From the NCBI GenBank assembly GCA_002719335.1, contig PBHE01000041.1, positions 1-46,897 on the forward strand: a stretch of 46,897 bases of DNA, given 5' to 3'. Within the stretch, counting starts at the first letter, position 1. Every line of letters starts with the position of its first letter. Below are positions 16,948 to 25,042 of this stretch, in pieces. The notes under the pieces are model-generated. The model was given only the letters and a program-made list of their open reading frames with translations. It searched no databases and was not told where the DNA came from. The DNA comes from Acidimicrobiaceae bacterium (GTDB lineage: Bacteria > Actinomycetota > Acidimicrobiia > Acidimicrobiales > Poriferisodalaceae). The position numbers and the translations under genes were made by a program.

Positions 16948-18126
16948 CTATTTTGTGCGAAGCCAAGCAATAGGTTGACGGGCTGTTACTCGCTCACCAT
17001 CAAGAGCCATGAGGTCCATCACGACGCCTGAGAAAGGAGACCGAACTTCTTCCTCGGCGACCCGACCCACGACATCACCGACGGCGACGTGGTGATCAAT
17101 GGCAAGCCCTTCTCTTGGAACGAAGATCCCGGCGCAGGGACTCACTACCAGGCGTTCAGTTACATACAAATGTTCGCCGACGCCCTTGGGAAAAACCTCA
17201 GAGGATCCCAGATCGGCAACTGCGGCGAGCAACGTATCTACATCTTCAGGTGTGGCAACCGACAAGGTCGTGACATCTTTTAACGTTCGTTTGGCCATGC
17301 CGGTGAGAACCGCGCCAGGCCCAAGTTCAACGAACGTTGCGCAACCCAACTCGCTCAGCGCGTAGAGACTCTGCCTCCATTGGACAGGGCTGCACAGCTG
17401 ACTAGCTAGAAGCTGGGGCCACTCTTCGGCGTCATCGCGCGCTTCGGCGTCGACGTTAGCTACGACAGGAACAGCGGGCGCGCGAACTTCAACTTCGCGC
17501 AACGCTTTGCGCAGTCGGTCTCGGGCGGGCGCCATGAATGGGGTGTGAAAGGCGCCTCCGACTGGAAGCCCCACCGCTCGTTTGGCGCCTAGCTCTTTGG
17601 CCTTCTCAATTGCTTCGTCAACCGCTAAAGGTGATCCGGCGATTACCACTTGCCCGGGAGCATTGTAGTTAGCTACCCACACGTCGCCGTCTACACGTGC
17701 ACACGCCGCTACGACTAAATCGTCGTCTAGTCCCAGAATTGCGGCCATAGTGCCGTCTTGTTCGTCCGCAGCGATCTGCATAGCTTCACCGCGTTCGGCC
17801 ACCAAGCGAACTGCATCTTCGAAAGATAGGGCGCCGCCGGCGCAAAGGGCACTGTATTCACCCAGAGAATGGCCCGCAGCAACATTCGGAACTACGCCCG
17901 TACGTTCAACAGCATCGAGGACCACCATGCTAAGCACGAAGGTCGTGAGTTGACTATTGCGCGTTTGTCTGAGGTCCTCGGCTTCAGCAGTGAGCAACAA
18001 TTGTTCGACGTCGCGCCCACATACTTGTGACGCTTCCTCAACGAGTTCCCAACTCTCATGATCAACCCACGAGGACCCCATACGCGGCTTTTGTGAGCCT
18101 TGTCCGGGAAATGTGAATGCGAGCAC
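16948..18126 (-). CDS. fabD: Malonyl-CoA:ACP transacylase with C-terminal biotinyl/lipoyl-like domain
   Basis: A 392-residue protein. Residues 1 to about 310 are a complete FabD: FPGQGSQ at the start, the nucleophile Ser87 in GHSLGE, and the catalytic His in GGAFHTPF; it loads malonyl groups onto ACP. The last 75 residues (coded by 16948-17175) form an extra domain: VSPCAGIFVPREG, then VAVGDVVGRVA, VRSPFSGVVMDL and a closing QPIAWL. These match both halves of a biotin-carboxyl-carrier (AccB-like) beta sandwich, but the EAMKM loop carrying the biotinyl lysine is missing. The GTG at 18126 is chosen over the open frame to 18198 because AGGGAGG lies 4 nt upstream and the protein then starts at the normal FabD N-terminus. 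Confidence 0.92.
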   Translation of the reverse strand: MLAFTFPGQGSQKPRMGSSWVDHESWELVEEASQVCGRDVEQLLLTAEAEDLRQTRNSQLTTFVLSMVVLDAVERTGVVPNVAAGHSLGEYSALCAGGALSFEDAVRLVAERGEAMQIAADEQDGTMAAILGLDDDLVVAACARVDGDVWVANYNAPGQVVIAGSPLAVDEAIEKAKELGAKRAVGLPVGGAFHTPFMAPARDRLRKALREVEVRAPAVPVVANVDAEARDDAEEWPQLLASQLCSPVQWRQSLYALSELGCATFVELGPGAVLTGMAKRTLKDVTTLSVATPEDVDTLLAAVADLGSSEVFPKGVGEHLYVTERLVVSPCAGIFVPREGLAIDHHVAVGDVVGRVAEEEVRSPFSGVVMDLMALDGERVTARQPIAWLRTK

Positions 18127-18324
18127 GCAGCCTCCCTGTGCGATCACCTTATGGGTTGGACCGCACTTTGGCCCGAAAGGTTTCATGTGGCCGCGCAAAA
18201 AGCCTGCCGACCACGGCTTCTGAAGAGGGTACGGGAAACATTCGCCCCAAAGGCGGAATCAACCCGATCTGTTGACAGATCCACGGGGAACGCCGCCCTT
18301 GGAACGCTAACCTCAGCATCTGCG

Positions 18325-18407
18325 GCCCGGGTGGTGGAATGGCAGACACGGAGGACTCAAAATCCTTTGCCCTCACGGGCGTGCGGGTTCAAATCCCGCT
18401 CCGGGCA
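18325..18407 (+). tRNA. tRNA-Leu (anticodon CAA)
   Basis: A class II tRNA with acceptor stem GCCCGGG (18325-18331) pairing to TCCGGGC (18400-18406, one G-U pair), an anticodon stem GAGGA/TCCTT, loop CTCAAAA with anticodon CAA at 18358-18360, a long variable arm with a GCCC/GGGC stem, and a TTCAAAT T-loop. It decodes UUG. The discriminator is A18407 and the CCA tail is not encoded. It lies between divergent fabD and the SDR gene. Confidence 0.95.
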
Positions 18408-18417
18408 CAAAAGAACA

Positions 18418-18433
18418 GAAGTTTGTCAACTTC
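18418..18433 (+). terminator. Hairpin after tRNA-Leu(CAA)
   Basis: GAAGTT and AACTTC form a perfect 6-bp stem with loop TGTC, starting 11 nt after the tRNA. There is no U tract, so it may be a weak terminator or a processing signal. A CGCCGCGGCG palindrome follows at 18436-18445, near the -35 region of the next gene. Confidence 0.35.
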
Positions 18434-18456
18434 AACGCCGCGGCGATACTTCCCTC

Positions 18457-18462
18457 TAGTTT
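18457..18462 (+). promoter_or_regulatory. Leaderless -10 element for the SDR gene
   Basis: TAGTTT ends exactly 6 nt before the ATG at 18469 with no ribosome binding site, consistent with a leaderless transcript independent of the upstream tRNA. Confidence 0.5.
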
Positions 18463-18468
18463 GTTGCC

Positions 18469-19332
18469 ATGAGCGTTGACCCTTACGTTTCTTGGACTGA
18501 CGATGAGCTAGCTGCTCTCGAACATGGTTTACGAAGCGATTTGTACAGTGGGCGTGTTGCACTTGTTACCGGCGGGGCCGGGGGAATCGGTAGGGCTATC
18601 TGCATGCTGTTGGGGCGACTTGGAGCTCGCATCATCACTTGTGGACGAGATGAATCGAAGCTTCTAGAACTTGAGAAATCGCTCGGTGGTCATGGCATAG
18701 ATATCTGTTCGATTCCAATGACTATCCGTGATCCTGATCAGGTAACCGAACTGATCGACGCTGCTTGGAGCGAGTGCGGTGGTTTGGATTTGGTGGTAAA
18801 TAACGCTGGAGGACAGTTCGCGTCGCCGGCAACAGAGATTTCCCCGAAAGGTTGGGCTGCTGTCGTTGAGACGAATCTTTACGGACCCTGGTTCGTAATG
18901 CAGGAAGCTGCGCGAACTTGGATTGAAAGAAAAAAACCGGGATCCATCGTAAATATTGGGACGATCATCGGCCGTGCGTCCGTCGGAATTCCTCATACAG
19001 CTGCTGCGCGAGCCGGCGCGGCCGGGTTGGCCGCTTCGCTCAGTGTGGAATGGGCTCCACACAACATCAGAGTGAACACGATCGCTGTTGGAGTAGTTCG
19101 GAGCCCGGGATTGGTGAATTACCCACCCGAAGCGCGTCCATCCTTTGACCACAATCCTCAAAGAAGACTCGGAGATGTTCAAGATGTAGCGCAGGCAGTC
19201 GCGTTCCTAGGATCGCCTACGACCGCCTCTTACGTAACGGGTGAAGTCTTTCATGTTGCTGGCGGAGAACAAGTGTGGGGTGAATATTGGGCCTTAGGAA
19301 AACCCGAGTACTTTCGCGTAGAAGATTCTTAA
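18469..19332 (+). CDS. Atypical SDR, 2,4-dienoyl-CoA/enoyl-CoA reductase-like
   Basis: A 287-residue Rossmann-fold SDR. The cofactor motif TGGAGGIG and the NNAGG motif are clear, but the usual YxxxK catalytic pair is missing: the equivalent segment reads [14 protein letters not shown] followed by [12 protein letters not shown]. That pattern resembles peroxisomal 2,4-dienoyl-CoA and trans-2-enoyl-CoA reductases, in which this site is also non-canonical. An NADPH-dependent reductase acting on an unsaturated acyl-CoA is therefore the best guess, but the substrate is unproven. An O-methyltransferase-like gene follows 30 bp downstream. Confidence 0.85.
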   Translation: MSVDPYVSWTDDELAALEHGLRSDLYSGRVALVTGGAGGIGRAICMLLGRLGARIITCGRDESKLLELEKSLGGHGIDICSIPMTIRDPDQVTELIDAAWSECGGLDLVVNNAGGQFASPATEISPKGWAAVVETNLYGPWFVMQEAARTWIERKKPGSIVNIGTIIGRASVGIPHTAAARAGAAGLAASLSVEWAPHNIRVNTIAVGVVRSPGLVNYPPEARPSFDHNPQRRLGDVQDVAQAVAFLGSPTTASYVTGEVFHVAGGEQVWGEYWALGKPEYFRVEDS

Positions 19333-19362
19333 GAACCAAACCAGATTTACGATCGGAGCGTT

Positions 19363-20358
19363 ATGGATAAGCGAGTCGATACCACTCGATTACAAGAAAT
19401 GGCTCGGGCCTACACAACGTCCGCTGTGTTGTACACAGCACTCGATGTCAGTCTTTTTACCCATGTCAGCAACGGTGCGAACACCGAGGCTGCCCTCGTT
19501 GAGGCGACACAACTCCGACCTGTTGACGTGGATCGTTTGGTGTCATGTGCTCTCAGCCTCGATTTGCTCGATTGGGAGGATGATCATCTTGTCAATACGG
19601 CCGACGTTGACGCCTATTTAGTCGAAGGGAAAGGGCGTTATGCAGGGGCCTGGATGATGTTTACGCGTGCCGACGTTGGGGGGTGGTTCAACATGACCCA
19701 AAAGATGAGAGAACCACATTCAAGCAAACTTGGTATGTATCAAGAGCTAACCGTTGAATCAGCACGGAAATATCATCAGGCCACCTCCAGTATCGGATTC
19801 GGTGCAGCGCGTAGGTTCGTCAAGACGGTTGATTTAAGCGAACGCCGGCACCTACTTGACCTAGGCGGTGGATCCGGCGCCTACAGCATCACCGCGGCCG
19901 AACGTTTCGAAGGATTGAAAGCCACAGTCTTGGACCTACCGCCAGTTGTGGTTGCCACGCAGGAATACATCGCAGATGCCGGAGTGGAAGACCGCGTCGC
20001 AACACTCGGTGCCGATTTTACGGTAGGAGAGTTTCCGTCCCCTGTGGACGTTGTTGTCATGGCGAGCAACCTTCCGATTTATGACAGTGAAATCATCGGA
20101 GGTGTCGTTGCGAGAGCGTTTCGGGCGCTGGAAGCAGGCGGCGAAATGCATCTGATTGGGGAGATGCTCAATGACGACCGAAGAGGCCCGGTGGACGCTG
20201 CGATGTGGGGAATGAACGAGTTGATTTGTGGGAGCGAAGGTCGAGCGCATACCCGAGCTGAGTGTCAGAGCTATTTCGCGTCCGCCGGATTCGTTGATAT
20301 CGAAGTCATCGATTTTGTACCGGGAATTCTCGTTCGCTGCGTTGGGCGAAAGCCTTAG
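19363..20358 (+). CDS. O-methyltransferase-like SAM-dependent methyltransferase
   Basis: A 331-residue protein with a two-part architecture: an N-terminal winged-helix dimerisation region (about 1-110) and a C-terminal Rossmann methyltransferase with SAM motif LLDLGGGSGAYS followed by TVLDLPPVV and DVVVMASNLP. This is the layout of plant-type and hydroxyindole O-methyltransferases and their bacterial relatives. The catalytic histidine usual in that family is not obvious, so the acceptor may not be a phenol. The ATG has GGAG 4 nt upstream. Proximity to the SDR suggests a shared pathway, but nothing shows which. Confidence 0.8.
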   Translation: MDKRVDTTRLQEMARAYTTSAVLYTALDVSLFTHVSNGANTEAALVEATQLRPVDVDRLVSCALSLDLLDWEDDHLVNTADVDAYLVEGKGRYAGAWMMFTRADVGGWFNMTQKMREPHSSKLGMYQELTVESARKYHQATSSIGFGAARRFVKTVDLSERRHLLDLGGGSGAYSITAAERFEGLKATVLDLPPVVVATQEYIADAGVEDRVATLGADFTVGEFPSPVDVVVMASNLPIYDSEIIGGVVARAFRALEAGGEMHLIGEMLNDDRRGPVDAAMWGMNELICGSEGRAHTRAECQSYFASAGFVDIEVIDFVPGILVRCVGRKP

Positions 20359-20408
20359 ATGTCAACGGAATAGGAAATGATGCCGATAGCGGCTAGATTC
20401 TCGACCCC

Positions 20409-20702
20409 ATGTCGATCAAGACCGTAAAACGTCATCTCAGACGAACCAGCGAAGAGATCGCTTCATTGCGAGCAGAGCTGGTTCTCCTAGATGAGCAATG
20501 GGCGCACCTTTCTGACGAAGCAGATACAGCCAGGCTTCATGCTTTGGTGTCGGAAACGCCGATATCGGAAAGAACCCACCATTGGGCGGCCCGACATGTC
20601 GAAGTCATGGGTCAACAGCGAACCCAAGTAGCGGACCGTCTGGGGCAACTCGAAGGACGCCAAGATGAACTACTCGACCAAATAAGCGGGCATTTGCGTT
20701 GA
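20409..20702 (+). CDS. Small coiled-coil protein of unknown function
   Basis: A 97-residue, highly charged, largely helical protein with heptad-like spacing of Leu/Ile and many Glu, Arg and Gln, no cysteines, no signal and no membrane segment. It probably forms a coiled coil. A TAGATT element lies 9 nt before its ATG, suggesting a near-leaderless promoter. It sits before the ANTAR regulator on the same strand, 83 bp apart. No family name can be given. Confidence 0.6.
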   Translation: MSIKTVKRHLRRTSEEIASLRAELVLLDEQWAHLSDEADTARLHALVSETPISERTHHWAARHVEVMGQQRTQVADRLGQLEGRQDELLDQISGHLR

Positions 20703-20785
20703 GTGAATCCAGTTCTCGCAACTGAGATTGGAGGCCGATTCGCTAAGGTGTAGTACCCACATCGAGAGGCTGCGCCTCGCGAACA

Positions 20786-21373
20786 ATGAGGATTCCGTTG
20801 CCGAAGCGTGTCGTGATCGCCGAAGACGAGGCCATTATTCGGCTCGATCTCCGCGAGATGCTCGAAGAGGAAGGCTATGAGGTTGTTGCAGAAACTGGCC
20901 GGGGTGATGAAGCCGTCGAGTTAGTGGCTAAGCATTCTCCAGACCTATGTATTTTTGACATCAAGATGCCTGGTATGGATGGGTTGTCTGCCGCTCGCCA
21001 AGTCTCTAGTGATCGACAAGCCGCCGTAGTTATCCTCACTGCCTTTAGCCAACGGCACCTGATTGAACAAGCTCGCGACGCTGGAGTGCTTTCCTATTTA
21101 GTCAAACCATTTCAGCCCGAAGAACTGGTATCTGCCATTGAAGTCGCGCTGGGTCGGTTTGAAGAGATGCGACAGCTCGAGGAAACAGTGCGTGAGTTAG
21201 AAGGTCAGTTGGAAGCGCGAAAAGCGGTTGATCGCGCCAAGGGTCGCCTGATAGATGATCACGGATTGTCCGAACAAGATGCCTTCGCGTTCATTCAAAA
21301 GACAGCCATGAGTGAACGATCAACGATGCTTGACGTGGCAAATCTCGTCATTGGTGGGTTCTTAAAGCCTTAG
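20786..21373 (+). CDS. Response regulator with ANTAR RNA-binding output (PdtaR-like)
   Basis: A 195-residue response regulator. Residues 8-125 are a receiver domain with the acidic pocket at 13-14 (EDEA), phospho-acceptor Asp58 in FDIKMPGMDG, Thr85 and Lys107 in YLVKPF. After a helical linker, residues about 130-190 form an ANTAR domain (RKAVDRAKGRLI, then SEQDAFAFIQ), which binds paired stem-loops in mRNA and acts by anti-termination. This matches mycobacterial PdtaR, partner of the histidine kinase PdtaS, which is not in this window. A TAAGGT element at 20744-20749 may be its -10, leaving a leader of about 30 nt. Confidence 0.92.
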   Translation: MRIPLPKRVVIAEDEAIIRLDLREMLEEEGYEVVAETGRGDEAVELVAKHSPDLCIFDIKMPGMDGLSAARQVSSDRQAAVVILTAFSQRHLIEQARDAGVLSYLVKPFQPEELVSAIEVALGRFEEMRQLEETVRELEGQLEARKAVDRAKGRLIDDHGLSEQDAFAFIQKTAMSERSTMLDVANLVIGGFLKP

Positions 21374-21400
21374 GCGATGTTCAGGCCTCGCCGTGGAACG

Positions 21401-21420
21401 GGGGTCGTCCATACGACCCC
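21401..21420. promoter_or_regulatory. Perfect 8-bp hairpin upstream of polA
   Basis: GGGGTCGT and ACGACCCC form an 8-bp inverted repeat around CCAT. It lies between the ANTAR regulator and polA and its loop falls about where the -35 of the polA promoter should be. It could be an operator or a GC-rich terminator for the upstream gene; there is no U tract. Confidence 0.45.
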
Positions 21421-21430
21421 ACCGGGGCCC

Positions 21431-21436
21431 TAGGGT
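21431..21436 (+). promoter_or_regulatory. Leaderless -10 element for polA
   Basis: TAGGGT ends 6 nt before the polA GTG at 21443; no ribosome binding site is present. Confidence 0.5.
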
Positions 21437-21442
21437 TGCCGC

Positions 21443-24115
21443 GTGGCGAAGGTCCTTTTACTTGACGGTAACTCTCTCACCTATCGTGCATTTTTTGCGT
21501 TACCTACCGATATGGCAACTGCATCTGGTCAAGTCACGAACGCCGTTTTCGGCTTCACTTCGATGCTTTTGAATCTCGCTAGGGATCAACAACCCGACGG
21601 CATCGTCGTCGCTTTTGATCGCCCTGAGCCCACCTTCCGGCATCACATGATTCCCGAATATAAGGCCCAACGAGAACCAACTCCCGATTTGCTGATTCAG
21701 CAGTTTGGGCTGGTTCGCGATGTGTTGGAAGCGCTCAGGGTGCCGGCAGTCGATGTGGTGGGATTCGAAGCCGACGACGTGCTCGCGACCATCGCGACAC
21801 AAATTGCCGACTCTGGAGATCAAGCGATAATCGTTACTGGCGACCGCGACATTTACCAAATGGTGCGAGATCCCTCCATAAAAGTTCTCTACAACCGGCG
21901 AGGTGTTAGCGACTATGCCTTATATGACGAAGCCGGAATCATCGAGCGGACAGGAGTCACTTCAACGCTATACCCACAGTATGCGGCGTTACGCGGAGAT
22001 CCATCGGACAATCTCCCCGGGGTCCCCGGGGTAGGAGAAAAGACTGCGGCCAAGCTCATTAACGCCTACGGAGGACTAGACGGCATTTTTGACCACGCCG
22101 ACGACCAGACACCGAAATTGCGACAAAATCTCGTTGAATTCGAAGAACGCGCAAGACGAAACTTCGACGCGATGGTACTCAGAACCGACGTGCCAGTAGA
22201 GGTTGATCGCAAAGCTTTGAAATGGGGCGAAGTTGACGTTGAAAAAGTTCAGCAACTTTTTGACCGTTTAGAGTTCGGCTCTCTCTATGAACGCCTAAGC
22301 GAAATATTGGGCGGCTTGCTTCCGACTTTGGCCTCCGAAGGAGGCGTCATTGAAGCCGAGCGGATACACGTGACCTCAGCATCGGACTTCGCGTCCCATT
22401 TGGATGCCTTACTCGCGCGAAAGGAACCACTTTCGCTGGGTTGGAGCATCGAACCGGACGGCTCGTTGGCGGCTCTTTCGGTTGTCGTGAACGCCGAGGT
22501 GGGAGAAGTGATAGTGGCCGAGGCCCCCGTGTTCGAAGACTCAGATGTGCTCTCTTCTCTCCAACGTGCTGTGGCCACTGACGGAATCGGGTTCGACGCC
22601 CATCACACCAAAGAACTCAGTCGCGGTCTTCGCCGGCTTGGACTTCATGCGGAAGGCCTTCGAGCAGACACAGCCATTATTGCTTACCTCATTGATCCCA
22701 GCGGTGGCCGTTACGTACTTGACGATCTATTACGTAAATACTGCCGAACCGAACTCGTGCGTAATGACCTCATGAGTGCTGGCCAGTTAGACCTCGGTGG
22801 TGGGTCGGAAGACCCGCTTCTTGATGTAGCACGCGACGCTTTAGCGGTCCACCGCCTCGTTCCGGTCCTGCTTCAAATCCTTGAAGAACGTTCGATGTTT
22901 TGGCTCTACGATCAAGTGGAGCGGCCACTCATTTCTGTGCTCTCGCGGATGGAAGATGTTGGGGTGGGGGTCGATGTTGGCGAATTGACGCGCATGCGCG
23001 ATCACTTGGTTGCAGAAGTAAACCGGTTAGAAGTCGCTATCCACAGAACTGCTGGACGCGAATTCAATGTGAACTCAACCAAGCAACTACGCGAGATCTT
23101 GTTTGATGAGTTGGGCCTCACACCACAGAAGAAAACTAAAACGGGGTATTCAACCGATGCAGCTTCCCTTGAGAAAATTCGAGACCAGCACGAAATTGTT
23201 GGTCTCCTTCTGAGCTATCGCGAGGTTGAAAAACTGCGATCAACCTATGGGCAAGGACTGCTTGACGTGGTTGAGAGCGACGGAAGAATTCGGGCGACGT
23301 TCAACCAGACTGTTGCCCGCACAGGGCGACTGAGTTCTGAAGACCCGAACCTTCATAACATTCCAGTTCGCACCGCTCTGGGTAGAGAGTTCCGGAAAGC
23401 CTTTGTGCCTGAAGATGGTTACGAGCTTTTGGTCGCGGATTACAACCAGATTGAGCTTCGAGTGATCGCGCATCTGGCCGATGACCCAGGCCTTGTTTCC
23501 GCATTTGAATCAGGTCAGGACATACACAATGCGACTGCTTCCTCGGTGTTCGGCATTAAACCCGAAGATGTGAATGTAGAACAGCGGTCCAAGGCGAAAA
23601 TGGTTAGCTACGGCCTTGCCTACGGCATGGAGGCTTATGGCCTGGGGCAGCGTTTAGGCATTTCCACAGCGGAAGCGTCCGAAATTCTTGAGGCCTATTT
23701 CCTGGCCTTTCCATCAGTTAAGTCGTTCATGGACGACATGGTCGAGAAAACCAAAGAGACCGGATACACCGAAACCCTTTTCGGCCGACGTCGACCGATA
23801 CCCGAGTTAAATTCGCCCAACTTTCGGGTTCGGCAAGCAGCAGAACGCCAAGCGATGAACGCCCCAATACAAGGACTAGCAGCGGACATTTTTAAGATCG
23901 CTCTGGTTGGAATTGACCGTGCGCTTATAAAAATGGGGGCTCGGAGTTCGTTGGTATTGCAGGTCCATGATGAGGTTATCCTCGAAGTCCACCCCGAGGA
24001 AAAGAGCGAAATTCAAGACTTGACGGTTACAACGATGGGCGAAGCTGCAGAGTTGCGAGTTCCACTTGAGGTGAATATCGCCCTGGGGCCAACTTGGGCC
24101 GAGGCGAAAAGTTGA
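21443..24115 (+). CDS. polA: DNA polymerase I
   Basis: An 890-residue family A polymerase for repair synthesis and Okazaki-fragment maturation. The N-terminal ~290 residues are the 5' nuclease (LLLDGNSLTYRAFFALP, FEADDVLATIA, LPGVPGVGEKTA). The polymerase domain has motif A VADYNQIELRVIAHLADDP, motif B RSKAKMVSYGLAYGM and motif C VLQVHDEVILEV. The middle 3'-5' exonuclease-like domain is degenerate: where an active enzyme has DxE, this one reads LGWSIEPDG, so proofreading is probably absent, as known for mycobacterial and Thermus Pol I. It starts with GTG at 21443 directly after a TAGGGT -10 element. Confidence 0.97.
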   Translation: MAKVLLLDGNSLTYRAFFALPTDMATASGQVTNAVFGFTSMLLNLARDQQPDGIVVAFDRPEPTFRHHMIPEYKAQREPTPDLLIQQFGLVRDVLEALRVPAVDVVGFEADDVLATIATQIADSGDQAIIVTGDRDIYQMVRDPSIKVLYNRRGVSDYALYDEAGIIERTGVTSTLYPQYAALRGDPSDNLPGVPGVGEKTAAKLINAYGGLDGIFDHADDQTPKLRQNLVEFEERARRNFDAMVLRTDVPVEVDRKALKWGEVDVEKVQQLFDRLEFGSLYERLSEILGGLLPTLASEGGVIEAERIHVTSASDFASHLDALLARKEPLSLGWSIEPDGSLAALSVVVNAEVGEVIVAEAPVFEDSDVLSSLQRAVATDGIGFDAHHTKELSRGLRRLGLHAEGLRADTAIIAYLIDPSGGRYVLDDLLRKYCRTELVRNDLMSAGQLDLGGGSEDPLLDVARDALAVHRLVPVLLQILEERSMFWLYDQVERPLISVLSRMEDVGVGVDVGELTRMRDHLVAEVNRLEVAIHRTAGREFNVNSTKQLREILFDELGLTPQKKTKTGYSTDAASLEKIRDQHEIVGLLLSYREVEKLRSTYGQGLLDVVESDGRIRATFNQTVARTGRLSSEDPNLHNIPVRTALGREFRKAFVPEDGYELLVADYNQIELRVIAHLADDPGLVSAFESGQDIHNATASSVFGIKPEDVNVEQRSKAKMVSYGLAYGMEAYGLGQRLGISTAEASEILEAYFLAFPSVKSFMDDMVEKTKETGYTETLFGRRRPIPELNSPNFRVRQAAERQAMNAPIQGLAADIFKIALVGIDRALIKMGARSSLVLQVHDEVILEVHPEEKSEIQDLTVTTMGEAAELRVPLEVNIALGPTWAEAKS

Positions 24116-24118
24116 AAC

Positions 24119-24910
24119 ATGATGCCGCGCGAAAAAACGACCGAAGTGCCAACAGAGCATTGGTTTGAGGACCTCGCTGACCACCTTCAGGAGGCGTATC
24201 TCAGATATTCCTTCACTAAAGGCACAAGCGAAGAAGTCGATCAAATCATTTCGCAACTGCGGTTACAGCCCGGTGATCGCGTTCTAGACGTTGGGTGTGG
24301 ACCCGGTCGCCACTCTCTTGAGCTAGGCAGACGCGGCATCAGCTGTCATGGTATTGATATTTCCGAGCGGTTTGTGGAGCTTGCGATCACGTCGGCGGTC
24401 GCGGAGGGTCTGTCAGATCTAGTCACTTTTGAACGCGTCGACGCCAGAAAACTTCAATTTGCTTGCGAATTCGACGGAGTGTTCTCCTTGTGTGAAGGAG
24501 CGTTCGGGCTACAAGGCGGCCCAGCGACCGAGGATCCCCCAAACTTAAGGGGGGACCAAATGATCCTCTCTGGTATGACCCAAGCGTTGCGAAGGGGCCA
24601 CAGGCTCCTCATAGCGGCATTTTCGGCCTATTTTCAGCTACACAATTTCGAAGATGACGAAACCTCAGTGGAATTTGACCTATTGACGGCGACACGTCAT
24701 GAACGCACTGAGATTCGAAACCCTCACGGGCAGGCCGTCTTTGCCGACCTGTGGACTACCTGTTTCACGCCCCGCGAGCTTTGGCTGATGGCTGAGATCG
24801 CTGGTCTCGAGCCATTGCAAATCCGCAGCGTTCATTCCGGTGAGGATTGGAAGGCCGAGGCGCTAGATCTCAGCCATGCAGAACTGTTGTTGTTAGCTCG
24901 CCGTCCGTGA
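24119..24910 (+). CDS. Class I SAM-dependent methyltransferase
   Basis: A 263-residue cytoplasmic methyltransferase. Motif I is VLDVGCGPGRHSLELG, followed by HGIDIS and a VFSLCEGAFG block; the fold continues to the end. The start is ATG 24119 (a second ATG follows), only 3 bp after the polA stop, so it is probably translated from the polA transcript. The substrate is unknown; neither neighbour suggests one. Confidence 0.85.
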   Translation: MMPREKTTEVPTEHWFEDLADHLQEAYLRYSFTKGTSEEVDQIISQLRLQPGDRVLDVGCGPGRHSLELGRRGISCHGIDISERFVELAITSAVAEGLSDLVTFERVDARKLQFACEFDGVFSLCEGAFGLQGGPATEDPPNLRGDQMILSGMTQALRRGHRLLIAAFSAYFQLHNFEDDETSVEFDLLTATRHERTEIRNPHGQAVFADLWTTCFTPRELWLMAEIAGLEPLQIRSVHSGEDWKAEALDLSHAELLLLARRP

Positions 24911-24984
24911 CCTGTCGGCTAATCGGAACTGCAAATAAAAGATGGAGATGGTTCCGGCTATGTGGCCGTGTAGCCTTAGGCGCC

Positions 24985-25013
24985 GTGACCGGTGGGAGCT
25001 CTGCCACCGTCAC
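24985..25013 (+). promoter_or_regulatory. Stem-loop in the rpsA upstream region
   Basis: GTGA plus CGGTGG (with one bulged C) can pair with CCACCG plus TCAC around an 8-nt loop, giving a 10-bp stem. It lies about 30 nt before the rpsA start and after a possible -10 TAGCCT at 24971-24976, so it would be in the 5' leader. It may terminate the upstream gene or regulate S1 synthesis. Confidence 0.4.
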
Positions 25014-25042
25014 CCCGTATTGTCTACTGAGAGCAAATCCGA

